Below, piece by piece: positions 36,361 through 48,939 of a stretch of DNA of 64,000 bases. This stretch comes from Sarcophilus harrisii. Taxonomy: Eukaryota; Chordata; Mammalia; Dasyuromorphia; Dasyuridae. Both the position numbers and the translations under genes were made by a program. Positions within the stretch are counted from its first letter, which is position 1. Every line of letters begins with the position of its first letter. The stretch covers positions 331,504,374-331,568,373 of the forward strand of contig NC_045426.1 in assembly GCF_902635505.1 (NCBI RefSeq), in the 5' to 3' direction. The notes below the pieces were generated by a model. It worked only from the letters and a program-made list of their open reading frames with translations, did no database searches and was not told the DNA's origin.

Positions 36361-36620
36361 CAGGTAGATAATATCATAGTGCATAGAGCTCTGGGCCTGG
36401 AGTTAAAAAGAATCATCTTTCTGTATAAGGCAAATGTGGTCTTATACACCTGCTCTAGGACCTCAGACCAATCACTTATTAGCTGTGTGACTCTGTTAGC
36501 CCCAGTTTAGTCATCTAAATGAGCTTGATGAGGAAATGGCAAACTACTTTTTTATATTTGCCAAGAAAAAAAACAAATGGAGTTATGAGAAGTTAATCAC
36601 AATTGAAACCAACTGAATAA
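36361..36620 (+). mobile_element. MAR1-like SINE, near full length
   Basis: Head 'CATAGTGCATAGAGCTCTGG', 'CTGGAGTTAAAAAGAATCAT', 'CTTATTAGCTGTGTGACTCT', 'GATGAGGAAATGGCAAACTA', 'TTGCCAAGAAAAAAAACAAA' and the tail ATTGAAACCAACTGAATAA. It is the same family as the SINE at 27011 and is diverged. Confidence 0.85.
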
Positions 36621-36859
36621 TTAGCATATAACAAATGTATTTATAGGCTTATTCCATTCCCCATGCATTTGTAGTTTGCTCAGCACTTTCTGCACTGAAA
36701 CATATTTAGCAGGTAGGATATTGGTATTTCTGAATTGTTTTATTTTATCTTTTTATGGTAGCAAAACATGAAAAAAAAAACTTCTTTCTCTTCTGTCTTT
36801 CATGTCAAATCTACAAATACAGGACTTAAGAGAACCATAAAAAGGTAAATAGGGGAAAA

Positions 36860-39795
36860 TATGTATTTAACGGTTAAACTGTTTACATACATACAATATC
36901 TGCAACTCTTCAGAACTGTCTGTCACTAGGACAGACAGAGGGAGACATCAGATGGACTGAGGGTGTGATTGTGAATGGATTCTGATGTGATGATATCAAA
37001 GAAAAAGACATTAACTGGTGAGAAGAGGTCTGTACTGAAAAAGAATAAAGGGGAGGTATAATGGGAGAAAGTTCACATGAAGAGGTGCAAAGGACCTATT
37101 ACAATGATTGGAAAAAAAAGGAGGGGGATGAGCATTGTCTGAAGCTTGACCTCTTCAGCATTAACTTTAAGAGGGAATAATTTAATCATTCAGTTGTGTA
37201 TAGAAATTTATCTAACCCTATAAAGAAGTAGGAGGAGAAAGAGGAAAAGAAAAGAAAGGGACAAGATAGAAGGGAGGGAAGGAACACTAGGGAAAAAGAT
37301 AAGAAAAGAAGGAAAGGAAAAATTAAGAAATAAGCTAGTGAGTGGAGTGGATTAAGAAAAAATATTATTAAAAGAAGGGAAAAGGGGTGATAAGAGATAA
37401 GCTAGTGGGTGGGGTGGGTAAAAAAAAACACAGGACTAAGGGCAGAGTGAAAAGAGAGAACAAAAGTATATACAGGGGAGGAAATAGAATGGAGGAAAAT
37501 ACAGAGTTGATAGTAATCATAACTGTGAATGTGAATGGAATGAACTTTCCCATAAAACGGAACAAATATGTTGTTGACAAGAAACGTTGTTGACATAGAG
37601 TAAAGGTAAAAGGCTGGAACAGAATTTCTTATATTTCAGCTAAAGTCAAATAAGCAGGGGTAGTCATTCTGATTTCAGATAAAGCAAAAGTAAAAAATAG
37701 ATTAAAAGAGATTAGGAAGGCAAGTCCATTTTGATAAATGGCATGGTAAATAATAAAGTAGTAAGGATACTAAATGTGTATGCACTATATGGTAGAGAAG
37801 GCAAATTTGTAGAGAAGACTTTTAAGCCAATTACAGGAAGAAATAGAACAACTATTCTAGGGAACTATTCTACCCTCTCAGAATCAGACAAATCTAAAAC
37901 TAACATCAAGCATTATTTGTAGTGGAGAGGAGCTAGACACATTCCCACTAAGATCAGGGATGAAACAACATTGCTCATTATCATAACTATTATTCAACAT
38001 TGTACAAGAAATTTTTGCTTTAGCAATATGAAAAGAAAATTAAATTAAAGGAATTAAAATGAGCAATGAGGAAATAAAACCATCACTCTTTGCATATGAT
38101 ATGATGATATACTTAGAGAATACTAGAAAATTATTCAAAAAATTACAGTTTTCACAGTGTTGCAGGATATAAAATAAATACACACAATCATCATCATTTC
38201 TATATATTACTGACAAAGACAATCAGCAAGAGATAGAAACAGAAATTTCATTTAAAATTATTCTAGATAAAATAAAATAATTGGGGGTATACCTTCCAAG
38301 ACAAACCCAAGAACTATATGAACACAATTATAAAACACTTCTCACACAAATAAAATCAGATCTAAACAATTGGGAAAATATCAATTGCTCATGAATAGAC
38401 TGAGGTAATATAATAAATATGACAATTTTGCCTAAATTAATCTACTTTTTCAGTGCCATACCAATCAAATTGCCAAAAATTATTTTATAGAACTTTTTAT
38501 TTTATTTTATATAACTATTTTATAGAATTAGAAAAATAATAACAAAATGTCAAGAATATCAAATGAATTAATGAAAAAAAAGATGGTGATTTAGCAGTAC
38601 CAAACCTAAAACTATATTATAAAGCAATAGTAATCAAAATCATTTGGCAGTGGCTAAGAAATAGAATGGTAGATCAGCAGAGTAGATTAGATATATATGG
38701 CACAATAATCAAGGCTTATGCCCAGTATTAGATAAGCCCCCAAACTTCAAGTTCTGGAATAAGAATTCATTATTTGATAAAAATTGCTGGGAAAACTGGA
38801 AAATAACATGACAGAAACTCAGCATATACTTACATCTCAAATCTCATACCAAAATAATGTCAAAATAGATATGTGATTTGGACATAAAGGATGATACCAT
38901 AAACAAATTAGGAGAGCATTTGTCTGTAAATACATGACAGCCTGCATTGTTTCTAACAATTTTAGGACAGTTACATCATATTTACTAGCATGCTAACCCC
39001 AATCACTGACATTTTATGTTCAAAAAGTTATCAAACTGTGCATACCCTTAGTCCAGCAGTGTTTCTACTCGGCTTATATCCCAAAGACATCTTAAAGGAG
39101 GGAAAGGGACCCACATGTGCAAAAATATTTGTGGCATCCCTCTTTGTAGTGACAAAAAACTGGAAACTGAATGGATTCCCATCAATTGGAGAATGGCTGA
39201 ATGAGTTATAGTATATGAATATTATGGAATATTATTGTTCTGAAAGAAATGACCAGCAGGATGATTTCAGAGAGGCCTGGAGAGACTTACATGAACTGAT
39301 GCTAAATGAAATGAGCAGATGCAGGATATCTTTATACATGGCAACAACAAGATTATATGCTGATCAATTCTGATGGACGTGGCTCTCTTTAGCAATGAGA
39401 TGATTCAAATCAGTTCCAACGGTTCAATAATGAAGACAGCCATCTACACTTGGAGAGAGAGGACTGTGGGACCTGAATGTTGTTCACAACATAGCATTTT
39501 CACTCTTTTTGATGTTTGCTTGCATTTTATTTTGCTTCCCTTTCTTTCTTTCTTTCTTTCTTTCTTTTTTTTTTTACTTGTTTGATTTTATTTTTCTTGT
39601 GCAGCACAATAATTGTATAAATATGTATGTATATATTGGATTTAATGTATATTTCTAACATGTTTAACATGTATTGGACTACTTGCCATTTAGGGGAGGG
39701 CATGGCAGAAGGGGAAGAAAATTGGAACCAAGGTTTTGCAAGGACTAATGCTGAAGAATTGTTTATGCATATGTTTTGAAATATAAAAAGCTTTA
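36860..39795 (+). mobile_element. L1 element, plus strand, internally deleted
   Basis: Inter-ORF purine-rich region (36900-37480), then the ORF2 start encoding IVIITVNVNGMNFPIKR at about 37500. A large jump near 37920 leads into the reverse transcriptase region. The catalytic box at 38089-38100 reads FAYD in place of FADD, so the first catalytic aspartate is lost. ORF2 C-terminal words, the 3' UTR and an A-rich end follow to about 39795. ORF1 is missing. The element abuts the left edge of OR unit 1. Confidence 0.85.
39541..39575. repeat. (TTTC)n microsatellite in the L1 3' UTR
   Basis: Six CTTT units followed by a T run, within the L1 3' UTR. Confidence 0.9.
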
Positions 39796-39817
39796 ATTAA
39801 AAAAATGAATAGAAGCC

Positions 39818-40196
39818 TGTAGAGTACAGGCTGGCTCCCTGGAGGGCTTCAGGGTCAGCTGGAGTTAGGATAAATCAAAGTCCTTGGTCTTTAGGGGAAG
39901 AAGTGAAGGAAGTAGGCAAACTGCCACAAAGCTTGCCAAAGATCTCTCCTAGATTCTGGGGTCCTAAATCACCAGCCTCTCTGCTCTTCATCCTCCTGCC
40001 AAGTGCCTCTCTGGACCCTCTCTCTCTTGCCTATGATTATCTTAATACTAAACATTCTGCAAGCACCAAAGTTAAGAAGAGCCATTTATCCAAACATATG
40101 CTAATAGAGTCATTGTTTCACATAAAATAGGTAATTAACCTTAAGTGCTTGGTTGTCTGATTCAAGCATACCTTTTTGAAGTTTCAGCCCTCTACA
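39818..40196 (-). mobile_element. Solo LTR of ERVK-like type with 6-bp TSD
   Basis: Both ends read as TG...CA (TGTAGAG...CTCTACA). The 6 bases GAAGCC flank it exactly at 39812-39817 and 40197-40202. On the minus strand it begins TGTAGAGGGCTGAAAC and contains CCCTAAAGACCAAGGACTT, so it is related to LTR family 'B'. A 6-bp duplication is typical of class II (ERVK-like) integration. The paralogous position at about 57555 lacks it. It is a fossil with no genes. Confidence 0.9.
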
Positions 40197-40904
40197 GAAG
40201 CCCTCTCCCCAGTTTTTAGGGTTCTAAGAAGGCTTAAATAACTTTGATGAGTTCTTGCTCTTTTAAATAGGATAAAATATATTTCCAAATACAGGTTTGT
40301 CCTAGTAATTTGTTAGCAAAGGATGGAAATGTTTTTAAAGTAAAAGATCAAAAAGCATATCCCTTCTCACTTTGGAATCAGTGAAGGACAATTTTCTAAG
40401 AAAGTCTTATTTATGTCAAAAGAGGAAAGATACAAAGACTCCTTTCTATTTGCCTCCACATTGAAGAACCTCTTTTAGATATCAGCCAGTGTTACTTCCT
40501 TTTACTTCATAGTTTCCATTCTCTACATTCTGATATTTTGGTTTGTTGTTCTTGTGATTCATGTATCATAATTATAGTATACGATTCAGTATAGCCTCTG
40601 TCTTTTCTTCTGATTTCTAAAAGAGTAAGATGATCAAATTCAGGATCTTTCATCCAAATCCACAGCACAACCCACTCTAATAAGAGTAAAGACATATAAA
40701 TGAGGGTTGATGAAGAAACCCATTATATTAATGTGTAAATATATGTTTGAATCATAGTTCTGTAAATCAGTATATTTTCTTTCTCTCAAAACTTTATATT
40801 ATTCAAAAATTAAATAAATATCAATGTTATTGATAAAAATGCTAAGGAATATATGAAAATGAAATAATTTGGGGATGATTTGAAACTGACTTTTTAAAAC
40901 AATA

Positions 40905-42480
40905 GATATTCTTTTTAAAAAATCATTAATATTTTTCCCCACTTACATTTAAAAATAATTTTTTACATTTGTTTTTGAAACTTCTGAGTTTCAGATTCTC
41001 TCCCTTATCCCTACCCCCAGTCCCCATTAAGAAAACAAATGTGAACTTGTGCAAAACATTTTCATAAAAGTAATGTTGTGAATGAAAACATAGATCTCCA
41101 ACTAAAAAATACCCTCAATAAAAGAGATAGATACAGAGAGAAAACGAGAGAGACAGTGACAGAGAGAGAGAGAGAGAATGCTTTAGTCTATATTCAAACA
41201 CAATCAGTTTCTTCTCTGGGTATGGATAGATTTTTCATTATAAGTCCCTCAGAGTAATCATGGATCACTATCCTGCTGAGAATATCAAACTCATTTACAA
41301 TTAGTCATTCTAAAACATCACTCTTCCTTTGTGTACTGTGTATTTCACTTTGCTTGAGTTCATAGAGGACTTTCTAGGTGTCATTTTTTTTGAGAGAATC
41401 CTGTTCATCTTTTTCCATAGAACAATAATATTCCATGACAATTGCACATCACAATTTATTCAGCCATTACTCACTTGATGGGCATCCCCTCACTCTCCAT
41501 TTCTTTGCTCTGAGAAGAGAGTTGCTTCAAATATTTCTGCACATATAGGTCATTTTCCTTTTTAAAAAAATCTCTTTTAGTATACTTGTCTAGTTGTGAT
41601 AGTATTATGTCAAAGGATATGCATGAATTTATAGTCCTTTGGGCATAGATCATAACTCTTAATCATTTATAAATTGGGGCATAACTCTTATTTTTTATAA
41701 CATATTCAATTCCCTCTTAAGTTTGGAAAATGAGGTCTTATCAAAGAAACTTGCTTCAAAATACTTTTTTTTTTAATAATTATTATTGCTAACTGTATTT
41801 CTCCCCCTCCCATTTATTCTATTCTCTCTCTCCCTCCATTATCAAAGTGTTTTGCTACCGACTACTCCCTTCCCCAATCTGCCCTTTCTTTTATTACTAT
41901 CTAGAAACCTGACCAAAAGCACTCTTTTATTCCCTGGGATTGTTAAGAGAGTGTCCACGCCACTATAGCTATAAGATTTCCTGTGCTAAAGCAACTGAGT
42001 ACTGCTTTGCTAGTTCTGGTGGTTCTAGCCATGGTTGGGGCTGGAGCTAGAGCTGTATCAGTATAGGCTGTGCTGGGACTGCATGCTGGACTCCCATCCT
42101 GTTGCCACAGAACTTTTCTGCTTCAAATTTTTGTTTGTTATCTCTGGGCTGAGAGGTCTGGAAGTCAACTCTGCCTCTGATGCAGAGGTCCCTAGATCTG
42201 TTCTTGCTTTACTGGCAGGGGCGTGGGCTTGAACTGGGACTGGTACCAGAACTGCTGTGATGCAGCCTGCTTTACAATTGCATGCTGGGCTCCCATCCTG
42301 GTTCTAAAGACTTTTTTCTGCTGACCTTCTAAGTTGCTTTTGCCTGGAAAATGTTCTACTTCATCTCTTTAAGACACTTTGACACTCTGAAATTTATTTA
42401 GTCATTAAAATATTTTGGCGTGGTTTGAGAGAAAGGTTGGGTAAGCTCCTGCCTTTACTCCATCATCATAGTTCTACCAT
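40905..42480 (-). mobile_element. Internally deleted L1, minus strand, specific to unit 1
   Basis: Left end: antisense 3' UTR and ORF2 C-terminal words ('GAACAATAATATTCCATGAC', 'CACTTGATGGGCATCC'). Right end: antisense L1 5' UTR with GC-rich text, ending TTTGAGAGAAAGGTTGGG, then 'CTTTACTCCATCATCATAGT'. The middle (most of ORF2 and ORF1) is missing. Unit 2 is continuous here (58205-58260). The flanks GAAACTGACTTT and GAGACTTACTTT may be a decayed TSD. Confidence 0.75.
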
Positions 42481-42817
42481 GAGACTTACTTTAAAGAATT
42501 TATTTGAGCTCTCCCTTTAAGTCTGTATGAATTCAATATTCATTACTCTTTGGGTCTAGTCATTGTATCAGCAGCAAAGTCAATCCAAAAATACTACTAT
42601 ACATCTATCATCAATCCATTTTCGCCAAAAGAAAATTATTGGTCAGTCTCATTCATGATCAGAAAGCTAATCTACTCTAGGAACTAGATTCATGACTCAA
42701 TCAATAACAATGTGCATGCACACTCTATGTAAAGATTTGGGGAAAATGCATATGTGAAGAGGATGAGACTTTTAATTTAGAATGCCCCATATCTGTCAGT
42801 TATTAGACTAGATAGCA

Positions 42818-42950
42818 TTACTAAATATCGACTATGTTACCAGGTATTGTACTAAACACTGGGGATAGAAAGAAAGGCAAAAAAACTCTCCATTCTCACA
42901 CTCTTAAGTGAAAGACTGAATGAAAGATTGACTGGAGTGGGGAGAGACTC
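42818..42950 (+). repeat. Shortened copy of the old repeat in unit 1
   Basis: Equivalent to 58455-59030 in unit 2, but lacking the middle. The head 'GTATTGTACTAAACACTGGG' passes quickly into 'AAAGATTGACTGGAGTGGGG'. The repeat predates the duplication and unit 1 later lost about 430 bp of it. Confidence 0.7.
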
Positions 42951-44419
42951 AAAGTATAAAGATCAGCCAGCAAATTACTTCTATAGTTCTGTTTTGAAAT
43001 GATGAGGGCCTGAACCAGGGTGATAGAGGTATCAAAGAAAAAAACCAGCATTGCTTCTAGAAAAATTAAAGAAATGTGGGAAATTGGGCTGAGTCTCTCA
43101 GATAATTGTGTCAGTCCCATGCTAGTTAAGTTGACAAAATGAAAATCAAGTGTCTTTCTATTTTACATACTATTTAATATGGCATCAATTAAAGCAGTGT
43201 AATAAGTTTTGTGTAATTAGACTTATGACATTATCCATAAAGCATCCTAAACTTGTTAACGTCTACTTAGTTCCTACATACAACTTTAAATTACTTCAGG
43301 GAACATGGAGAGTCCTTAAGGAATAATGGGGTTCAAAGGAAGGGGAGTTAAGTTGGCAAATAGGACCAATGGTTGTACCTTTAGAAGTTTGCAGGGTTCA
43401 CAGACAGAAACAAATATTTAATGTATATAATTCTACTCACTTCTCTAATGCCATGACACTAGTGAAAAAGACATTTTGTTAAATCTGATAATATCTTGAA
43501 ATATTTTTAAATTTGAAATATAAGAATCCAATCCTTTGTCCAATGATGAGTATTAAGTATGATTGAAGAGAAGGATGGCTATATAAAGAAATTTTTAAAA
43601 ACTATTTGCATCCATATTGAAACCTAAGAAAAATGAAGATGGAGAAAAATGTGTTTGTTGCTATCTCAAAACACCAAGTTATTATTATAAATGTGCTTAA
43701 AACAATTTTTTTTTGTTTAGACAGGTGGAATAATCCACCAAAGTGCCTTGGCATGAACTGAAGAGGAGCTTTGAATCTCACACTGGAAGGTAAACAAAAA
43801 TTATTATGTGTAGAATATGGAAGAAAGAGAAAAGAATTGATAGCATAGTTAGGGGTAAAAATCAGATTACAAGGAACTACAGTATGACTGACTGATGAGT
43901 AAATTTAAAATAGCCCCAAAAGAAGTTTAACAATAATGAAAAAGAGATAGAGAGATGATAGCATGACCAGGAGAGAATTTTTCTTTGAGAAAAAGGAAGA
44001 TCTGAATATATATGCAAGGAGCATGGAATCTGTGAAGAAGGAGCAATAGAAAAGGATATGAATAATTGCTGGGGCAAAGTCTTGGGAAAAAGTCAAAAAT
44101 AGAGACAGAAAGGTTAGTTTTATCAAGCAGAAAAGTGCTTCTTTCTCAGAAATAAGGAACTCAAAAAAATTGAGGAGACTGATGGGGATGCTTTATTATT
44201 ACTTAGGTAAGAAATAGAAATGAACTCATTTGAACCAACTAGATCTAATTAATTTAAGTTTAATATACATTTAGATAATTTATTCAATTGCAATACAGGA
44301 ATATATAATGCTTAATTTATTTTTCCCATATTATCATTTTATAAGTAAAGTTGAAGTGTAAAACCCTAGGTTGGTGAAAGCAAATGAATTACTGCAAAAA
44401 CAATTAATACATCTTAATC

Positions 44420-44735
44420 ATGTTTCAAGCACTGGGCTATATATCCATAGCCAAAACTTTGTATTTTAGTCCTGACAGTGCCACTTACTGGTTGTATAGC
44501 CAAAGGCAGCTAACTTAATGTACCCTGAGTTATAGCAAATTTGTAGGAGAAGGAGATAGTCTTGGGAGTTTCAGTCCAAATATGAGAAGATATCAGTGTG
44601 AGAAAGTTACATTATATAAATTCTCTGCAACAATGCAGATTGTATAGTCTTCTGTCAGAAGCTTATAAAGTTTCCTTGGGATTCTTGAGGTTATGGGATT
44701 TGCTCATGTTCACCCATTTAAACTATATCCAAATC
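44420..44735 (+). repeat. MIR/L2-like remnants
   Basis: 'GTGCCACTTACTGGTTGTAT' with 'GCTAACTTAATGTACCCTGA' matches the MIR core. 44690-44735 ('TGGGATTTGCTCATGTTCAC...ATCAGGATTTAAAC') resembles a MIR/L2 tail. The region is absent from unit 2, probably by deletion there. Confidence 0.55.
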
Positions 44736-45044
44736 AGGATTTAAACACATTTCAATCATAATGTTATTATGAAAAATCAAATGAGACAAAAATACAAAAA
44801 CATCTTGTAAAGTATACAATGATAGATAAAGATATGTTTAATTATTGTCAGTATTTTTATTTATCTTTAATTGTACTATTATGTACATGGAATAATACGT
44901 ATCTTAATTTGTAGTCCATTATTTCGTTTCCTTTCCTGCGTACCCAGGAGTACAAGATGTAAGACTAAAAGGGGAAATGATTACATATTATTAGAAGCAT
45001 AAATAATTGATGTTATGCAATTTCAACTCCTATGAGCTGTGTCC

Positions 45045-45061
45045 TTCCTTAAATTCCACAG
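45045..45061 (+). promoter_or_regulatory. Candidate 3' splice site before the OR coding exon
   Basis: A pyrimidine-rich CCTTCCTTAAATTCCACAG followed by GTGACCC, 20 bases before the ATG at 45081. OR genes usually have an intron ending just upstream of the single coding exon. The pseudogene at 61050 has the equivalent sequence ending AAAG. The upstream exon was not identified. Confidence 0.55.
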
Positions 45062-45080
45062 GTGACCCAAATGTAATAAC

Positions 45081-46022
45081 ATGAACAAAGGAAATTACAC
45101 CACTGTAACTGAATTTTTTCTGTTTGGACTTTCTCATTACCCAGCTCTCCAGATATCTCTTTATGTGCTCTGCCTTGTAATGTATCTGGTGATTCTATTA
45201 GGAAATAGCATCCTCATTATCATTAGCATACTAGATCCCCGCCTTCACACTCCAATGTATTTTTTCCTTGCAAACCTCTCTTTTTTAGATATCTGTTACA
45301 CATCCTCCTCCATTCCTCCAATGCTTGTAAATTTCATGTCTAAGAGAAAATCCATTTCTTTCACTGGGTGTGCATTACAAATGGTCATTTCTCTTGGCTT
45401 GGGCTGTACAGAGTGTGTGCTTCTGGCTGTGATGGCTTTTGACCGGTATGTTGCCATCTGCAATCCCCTAAGATACACCATCATAGTGAATAAGGCACTC
45501 TGCGTTCAGATAGCAACTTGGACCTGGATGTTAGGCTTCCTGTATTCCCTGCTACTCACTCTGCTGGCTATGATGAGACCTTTCTGTGACAACATCATTG
45601 ACCATCTTGCCTGTGAAATCTTGGCTCTTCTCAAGCTTATCTGTGGAGATATTTCCCTCAATGTGTTCATTATGACAGTTGGAAATTTTGTTTTCTTAGT
45701 CATTCCTTTGCTACTCATTTTCTTCTCATATGTTTTCATCCTTTCCACTATCCTGAGGATCAACTCCAGTGAAGGGAGGAAGAAAGCCTTTTCCACCTGC
45801 TCAGCCCATCTAACTGTGGTGATTTTATTCTATGGCTCAGCCCTTTTCATGTATATGAAACCCCAATCAAAGGACACCAAAACTTCTGATGAACTCATTG
45901 GACTGTCTTACTGGGTAGTAACCCCAATGCTGAACCCTATCATCTATAGCCTGAGGAACAAGGAGGTAAAAGAGGGTGTTGAAAAAGTCCTTATAAAAAA
46001 TCTGTATTTGATGAGAAAGTGA
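45081..46022 (+). CDS. Olfactory receptor, class II, family 13-like (intact)
   Basis: A seven-transmembrane odorant receptor of 313 residues, full length and uninterrupted. It would act at the olfactory cilium membrane. Visible features are N5 (NYT) glycosylation, GN at 41-42 in TM1, [16 protein letters not shown] at 55-70 and C97 pairing with the loop cysteine C179-type residues (C169, C178, C188). [15 protein letters not shown] is at 118-132, SYVFIL at 216-221, [13 protein letters not shown] at 235-247 and [16 protein letters not shown] at 282-297. The start is the first ATG after the candidate splice acceptor. It gives the same length as the paralogue at 28692. Its nearest relative in the window is the pseudogene at 61050. 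The opposite strand has open frames at 45296-45484 and 45506-45796, but they are shadows. The ligand is unknown. Confidence 0.95.
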   Translation: MNKGNYTTVTEFFLFGLSHYPALQISLYVLCLVMYLVILLGNSILIIISILDPRLHTPMYFFLANLSFLDICYTSSSIPPMLVNFMSKRKSISFTGCALQMVISLGLGCTECVLLAVMAFDRYVAICNPLRYTIIVNKALCVQIATWTWMLGFLYSLLLTLLAMMRPFCDNIIDHLACEILALLKLICGDISLNVFIMTVGNFVFLVIPLLLIFFSYVFILSTILRINSSEGRKKAFSTCSAHLTVVILFYGSALFMYMKPQSKDTKTSDELIGLSYWVVTPMLNPIIYSLRNKEVKEGVEKVLIKNLYLMRK

Positions 46023-46315
46023 AATATTTCAAGGCTAATAGTACCTTGTTTTTTTTTTTTTTTTCTAGTCCATTTTTGCTTTTACTGCTTAATAAATTCA
46101 GTAATAATATCAGAATCCTATTACAAATGCACATTTCTAGATAATATAAACTATATTTGTGTATTCATTCAAATAAGCATTTAACTCCTCAATATATATT
46201 TTACAGAAATGTAGAATATCAAAGTTTAAAAGAATCTCAGAGACCATATCATTGATACTCATACCTGAAAATTATATCTAATCTCCTCTCTCTATATAGA
46301 CTTATATAAATGCTG
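46023..46315 (+). other. 3' flank of the OR gene
   Basis: Holds a T17-type run at 46051-46067 and AATAAA within TTAATAAATTCAG near 46091, a plausible polyadenylation signal. The same AATAAATTCAG is kept in unit 2 at about 62032. Confidence 0.5.
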
Positions 46316-48345
46316 ATCTAACAAAACTAATGCAGACAAGATTAGAAGGGAAGCAATAAACTGGGAAAACATTTTTACAGTCAAAGGTTCTGAGAAAGGC
46401 CTCATTTTCAAAATATATAGAGAACTGATTCTAATTTATAAGAAATCAAGCCATTCTCCAATTGATAAATGGTCAAAGGATATGAATAGACAATTCTCAG
46501 ATGAAGAAATTGAAACTATTTCTAGACATATGAAAAGATGCTCCAAATCATTGTTAATCAGAGAAATGCATAAAACAATTATGAGAAACCATTAAACACC
46601 TGTCAGATTGGCTAGAATGACAGGGAAAGATAATGCAGAATGTTGGAGGGGATGTAAGAAAACGGGTCACTGATACATTGTTGGTGGAATTGTGAATACA
46701 TCCAGGCATTCTGGAGAATTATTTGGAACTATGCTCAAAAAATTATTAAACTGTGCATACCCTTTGATCCAGCAGTGTTACTACTGGCCTTATATCCCAA
46801 AGAAATTTTAAAGAAGGGAAAGGGAGGTCCCTTTGTATGTGCAAGAATGTTTCTGGCATTCTCCAATTGATAAATGGTCAAAGGATATGAACAGACAATT
46901 TTCAGATGAAGAAATTGAAACTATTTCTAGCCATATGAAAAGATGCTCCAAGTCATTATTAATCAGAGAAATGCAAATTAAGACAACTCTGAGATACCAC
47001 TACACACCTATCAGACTGGCTAGAATGACAGGAAAAGATAGTGCGGAATGTTGGAGGAGATGTGGGAAAACAGGGATACTAATACATTGTTGGTGGAATT
47101 GTGAATACATCCAGCCATTCTGGAGAGCAATTTGGAACTATGATCAAAAAGTTATCAAACTGTGCATACCCTTTGATCTAGCAGTGTTACTACTGGGCTT
47201 ATATCCCAAAGAGATCATAAAGAAGGGAAAGGAACCTGTATGGGCACGAATGTTTGTGGTAGCTCTCTTTGTAGTGGCCAGAAACTGGAAACTGAGTGGA
47301 TGCCCATCAACTGGAGAATGGCTGAATAAATTGTGGTATATGAATATTATGGAATTTCGCCCAGCGAAAGAACTCTGGGAGATGACTAAGAACCCTTACC
47401 TTAAATTCCCAATCCCTATATTTTTGCCCACCTGCATTTTTGATTTCCTTCACAGGCTAATTGTACAACATTTCAGAGTCCGATTCTTTTTGTATAGCAA
47501 AATGACGGTTTGGTCATGTATACTTATTGTGTATCTAATTTATATTTGAATATATTTAACATCTACTGGTCATCCTGTCATCTGGGGGAGGGGGTGGGGG
47601 CAAGGAGAGGAAAAATTGGAACAAAATGTTTGGCAATTGTCAATGCTATAAAGTTACCCATACATATAACCTGTAAATAAAAGACTATTAAAATAAAAAA
47701 AAAAAAAAAGAATGTTTGTGGCAGCCCTCTTTGTAGTGGCTAGAAACTGGAAACTGAGTGGATGCCCATCAGTTGAAGAATGGCTGAATAAATTGTGGTA
47801 TATGAATATTATGGAATATTATTGTTCTGTAAGAACTGACCAGCAGGATGATTTCAGAAAGGCCTGGAGAGACTTATATGAACTGATGCTGAGTGAAATG
47901 TGCAGGACCAGGAGATCGTTATAGACTTCAACAACAATACTATATGATGATCAATTCTGATGGACCTGGCCATCTTCAACAATGAGATGAACCAAATCAA
48001 TTCCTATGGAGCAGTAATGAATTGAACCAGCTACACCCAGCAAAAGAACTCTGGGAGATGACTATGAACCACTACAAAGAATTCCCAAGCCCTCTATTTT
48101 TGTCCACCTGCATTTTTTATTTCCTTCACAGGCTAATTGTACATTATTTCAAAGTCCATAATTGAATGGACATGTATACATACATTATATTTAACTTATA
48201 CTCTAGCATATTTAAAATGTATTGGTCAACCTGCCATCTGGGAGAAGGGGTGGGTGGAAGGAGGGAAAAAGTTGGAACAAAAGGTTTTGCAATTTTCAAT
48301 GCAGAAAAATTACCTATGCATATATCTTGTAAATAAAAAAACTAT
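46316..48345 (+). mobile_element. 5'-truncated L1 carrying a second L1 inside it
   Basis: The outer element runs from ORF2 C-terminal sequence (46316-46852), is interrupted by the L1 at 46853-47707, then resumes with 'AATGTTTGTGGCAGCCCTCT' and ends in the 3' UTR and AATAAAAAAAC at about 48345. Unit 2 reads straight through the site near 62345-62375, so the insertion is specific to unit 1. Confidence 0.88.
46853..47707 (+). mobile_element. Inner L1 insertion with TSD and poly-A
   Basis: The direct repeat AAGAATGTTT flanks it at 46843-46852 and 47708-47717, and a poly-A of about 15 precedes the right copy. The 238-codon open frame at 46833-47549 contains the ORF2 tail RMTGKDSAECWRRCGKTG, HCWWNCEYIQPFWRAI and PFDLAVLLLGLYP. 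At IMEF/RPAKELWEM it jumps into 3' UTR sequence, so a segment is deleted. The long open frame and clean tail mark it as young. Confidence 0.92.
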
Positions 48346-48939
48346 AAAAAATAATATTATATAATATTATTATTTGATATTAATGGTCTTGAAATAATTG
48401 AAATAGTACTCATATCCCCTGTTTTCAAAGGAGAAAATCCATGTATGTGCTTTGCAAACCTTACAATGCCAAATGAAAATTATCATAATGTTTTGGTAAT
48501 TAAAATTGTTATTCTTATTAAATTTTTCCTTCTCCAAGTTAGATATTCCGGTTTTTTTCAAACAAATGTCATAAATTCATTATATATTTAAAAGACATAG
48601 TCAGTTGTATATAACATATTTGTAGTTTCATATGATCATCTTTTTATTATTCTGTTATGTTATGGAAGTGCTTGTTTTATTTCATGAATTAAAAATAAAA
48701 TAATAAAAAAAATTATACTCATCAATGCCTTATATAAATTTTAAAAGGGCCTGAGAAAATATGTCATATTCCTATCATAAACATATTAGTAATTTATTAT
48801 TACTTAGTCCCTTATAATTGTTCATTCATGATTACTATTTTATGTTTCTTTGATTCATGTTTATGCTTCATATTTTCTATTTGGCATGGTTCTTTTTTAA
48901 TTAGAATGTTAATAAAAATCTTCTATTTCATTAAATTTT

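Noticed and set aside
45296-45796. Minus-strand open frames opposite the OR gene (also 61262-61561)
   Set aside because: They are antisense shadows of OR coding sequence with no independent support.
46833-47549. 238-codon open frame as a host gene
   Set aside because: The residues CWWNCEYIQPFWRAI and GLYPKEI are the C-terminal end of L1 ORF2, and the frame lies inside an L1 insertion with a TSD.
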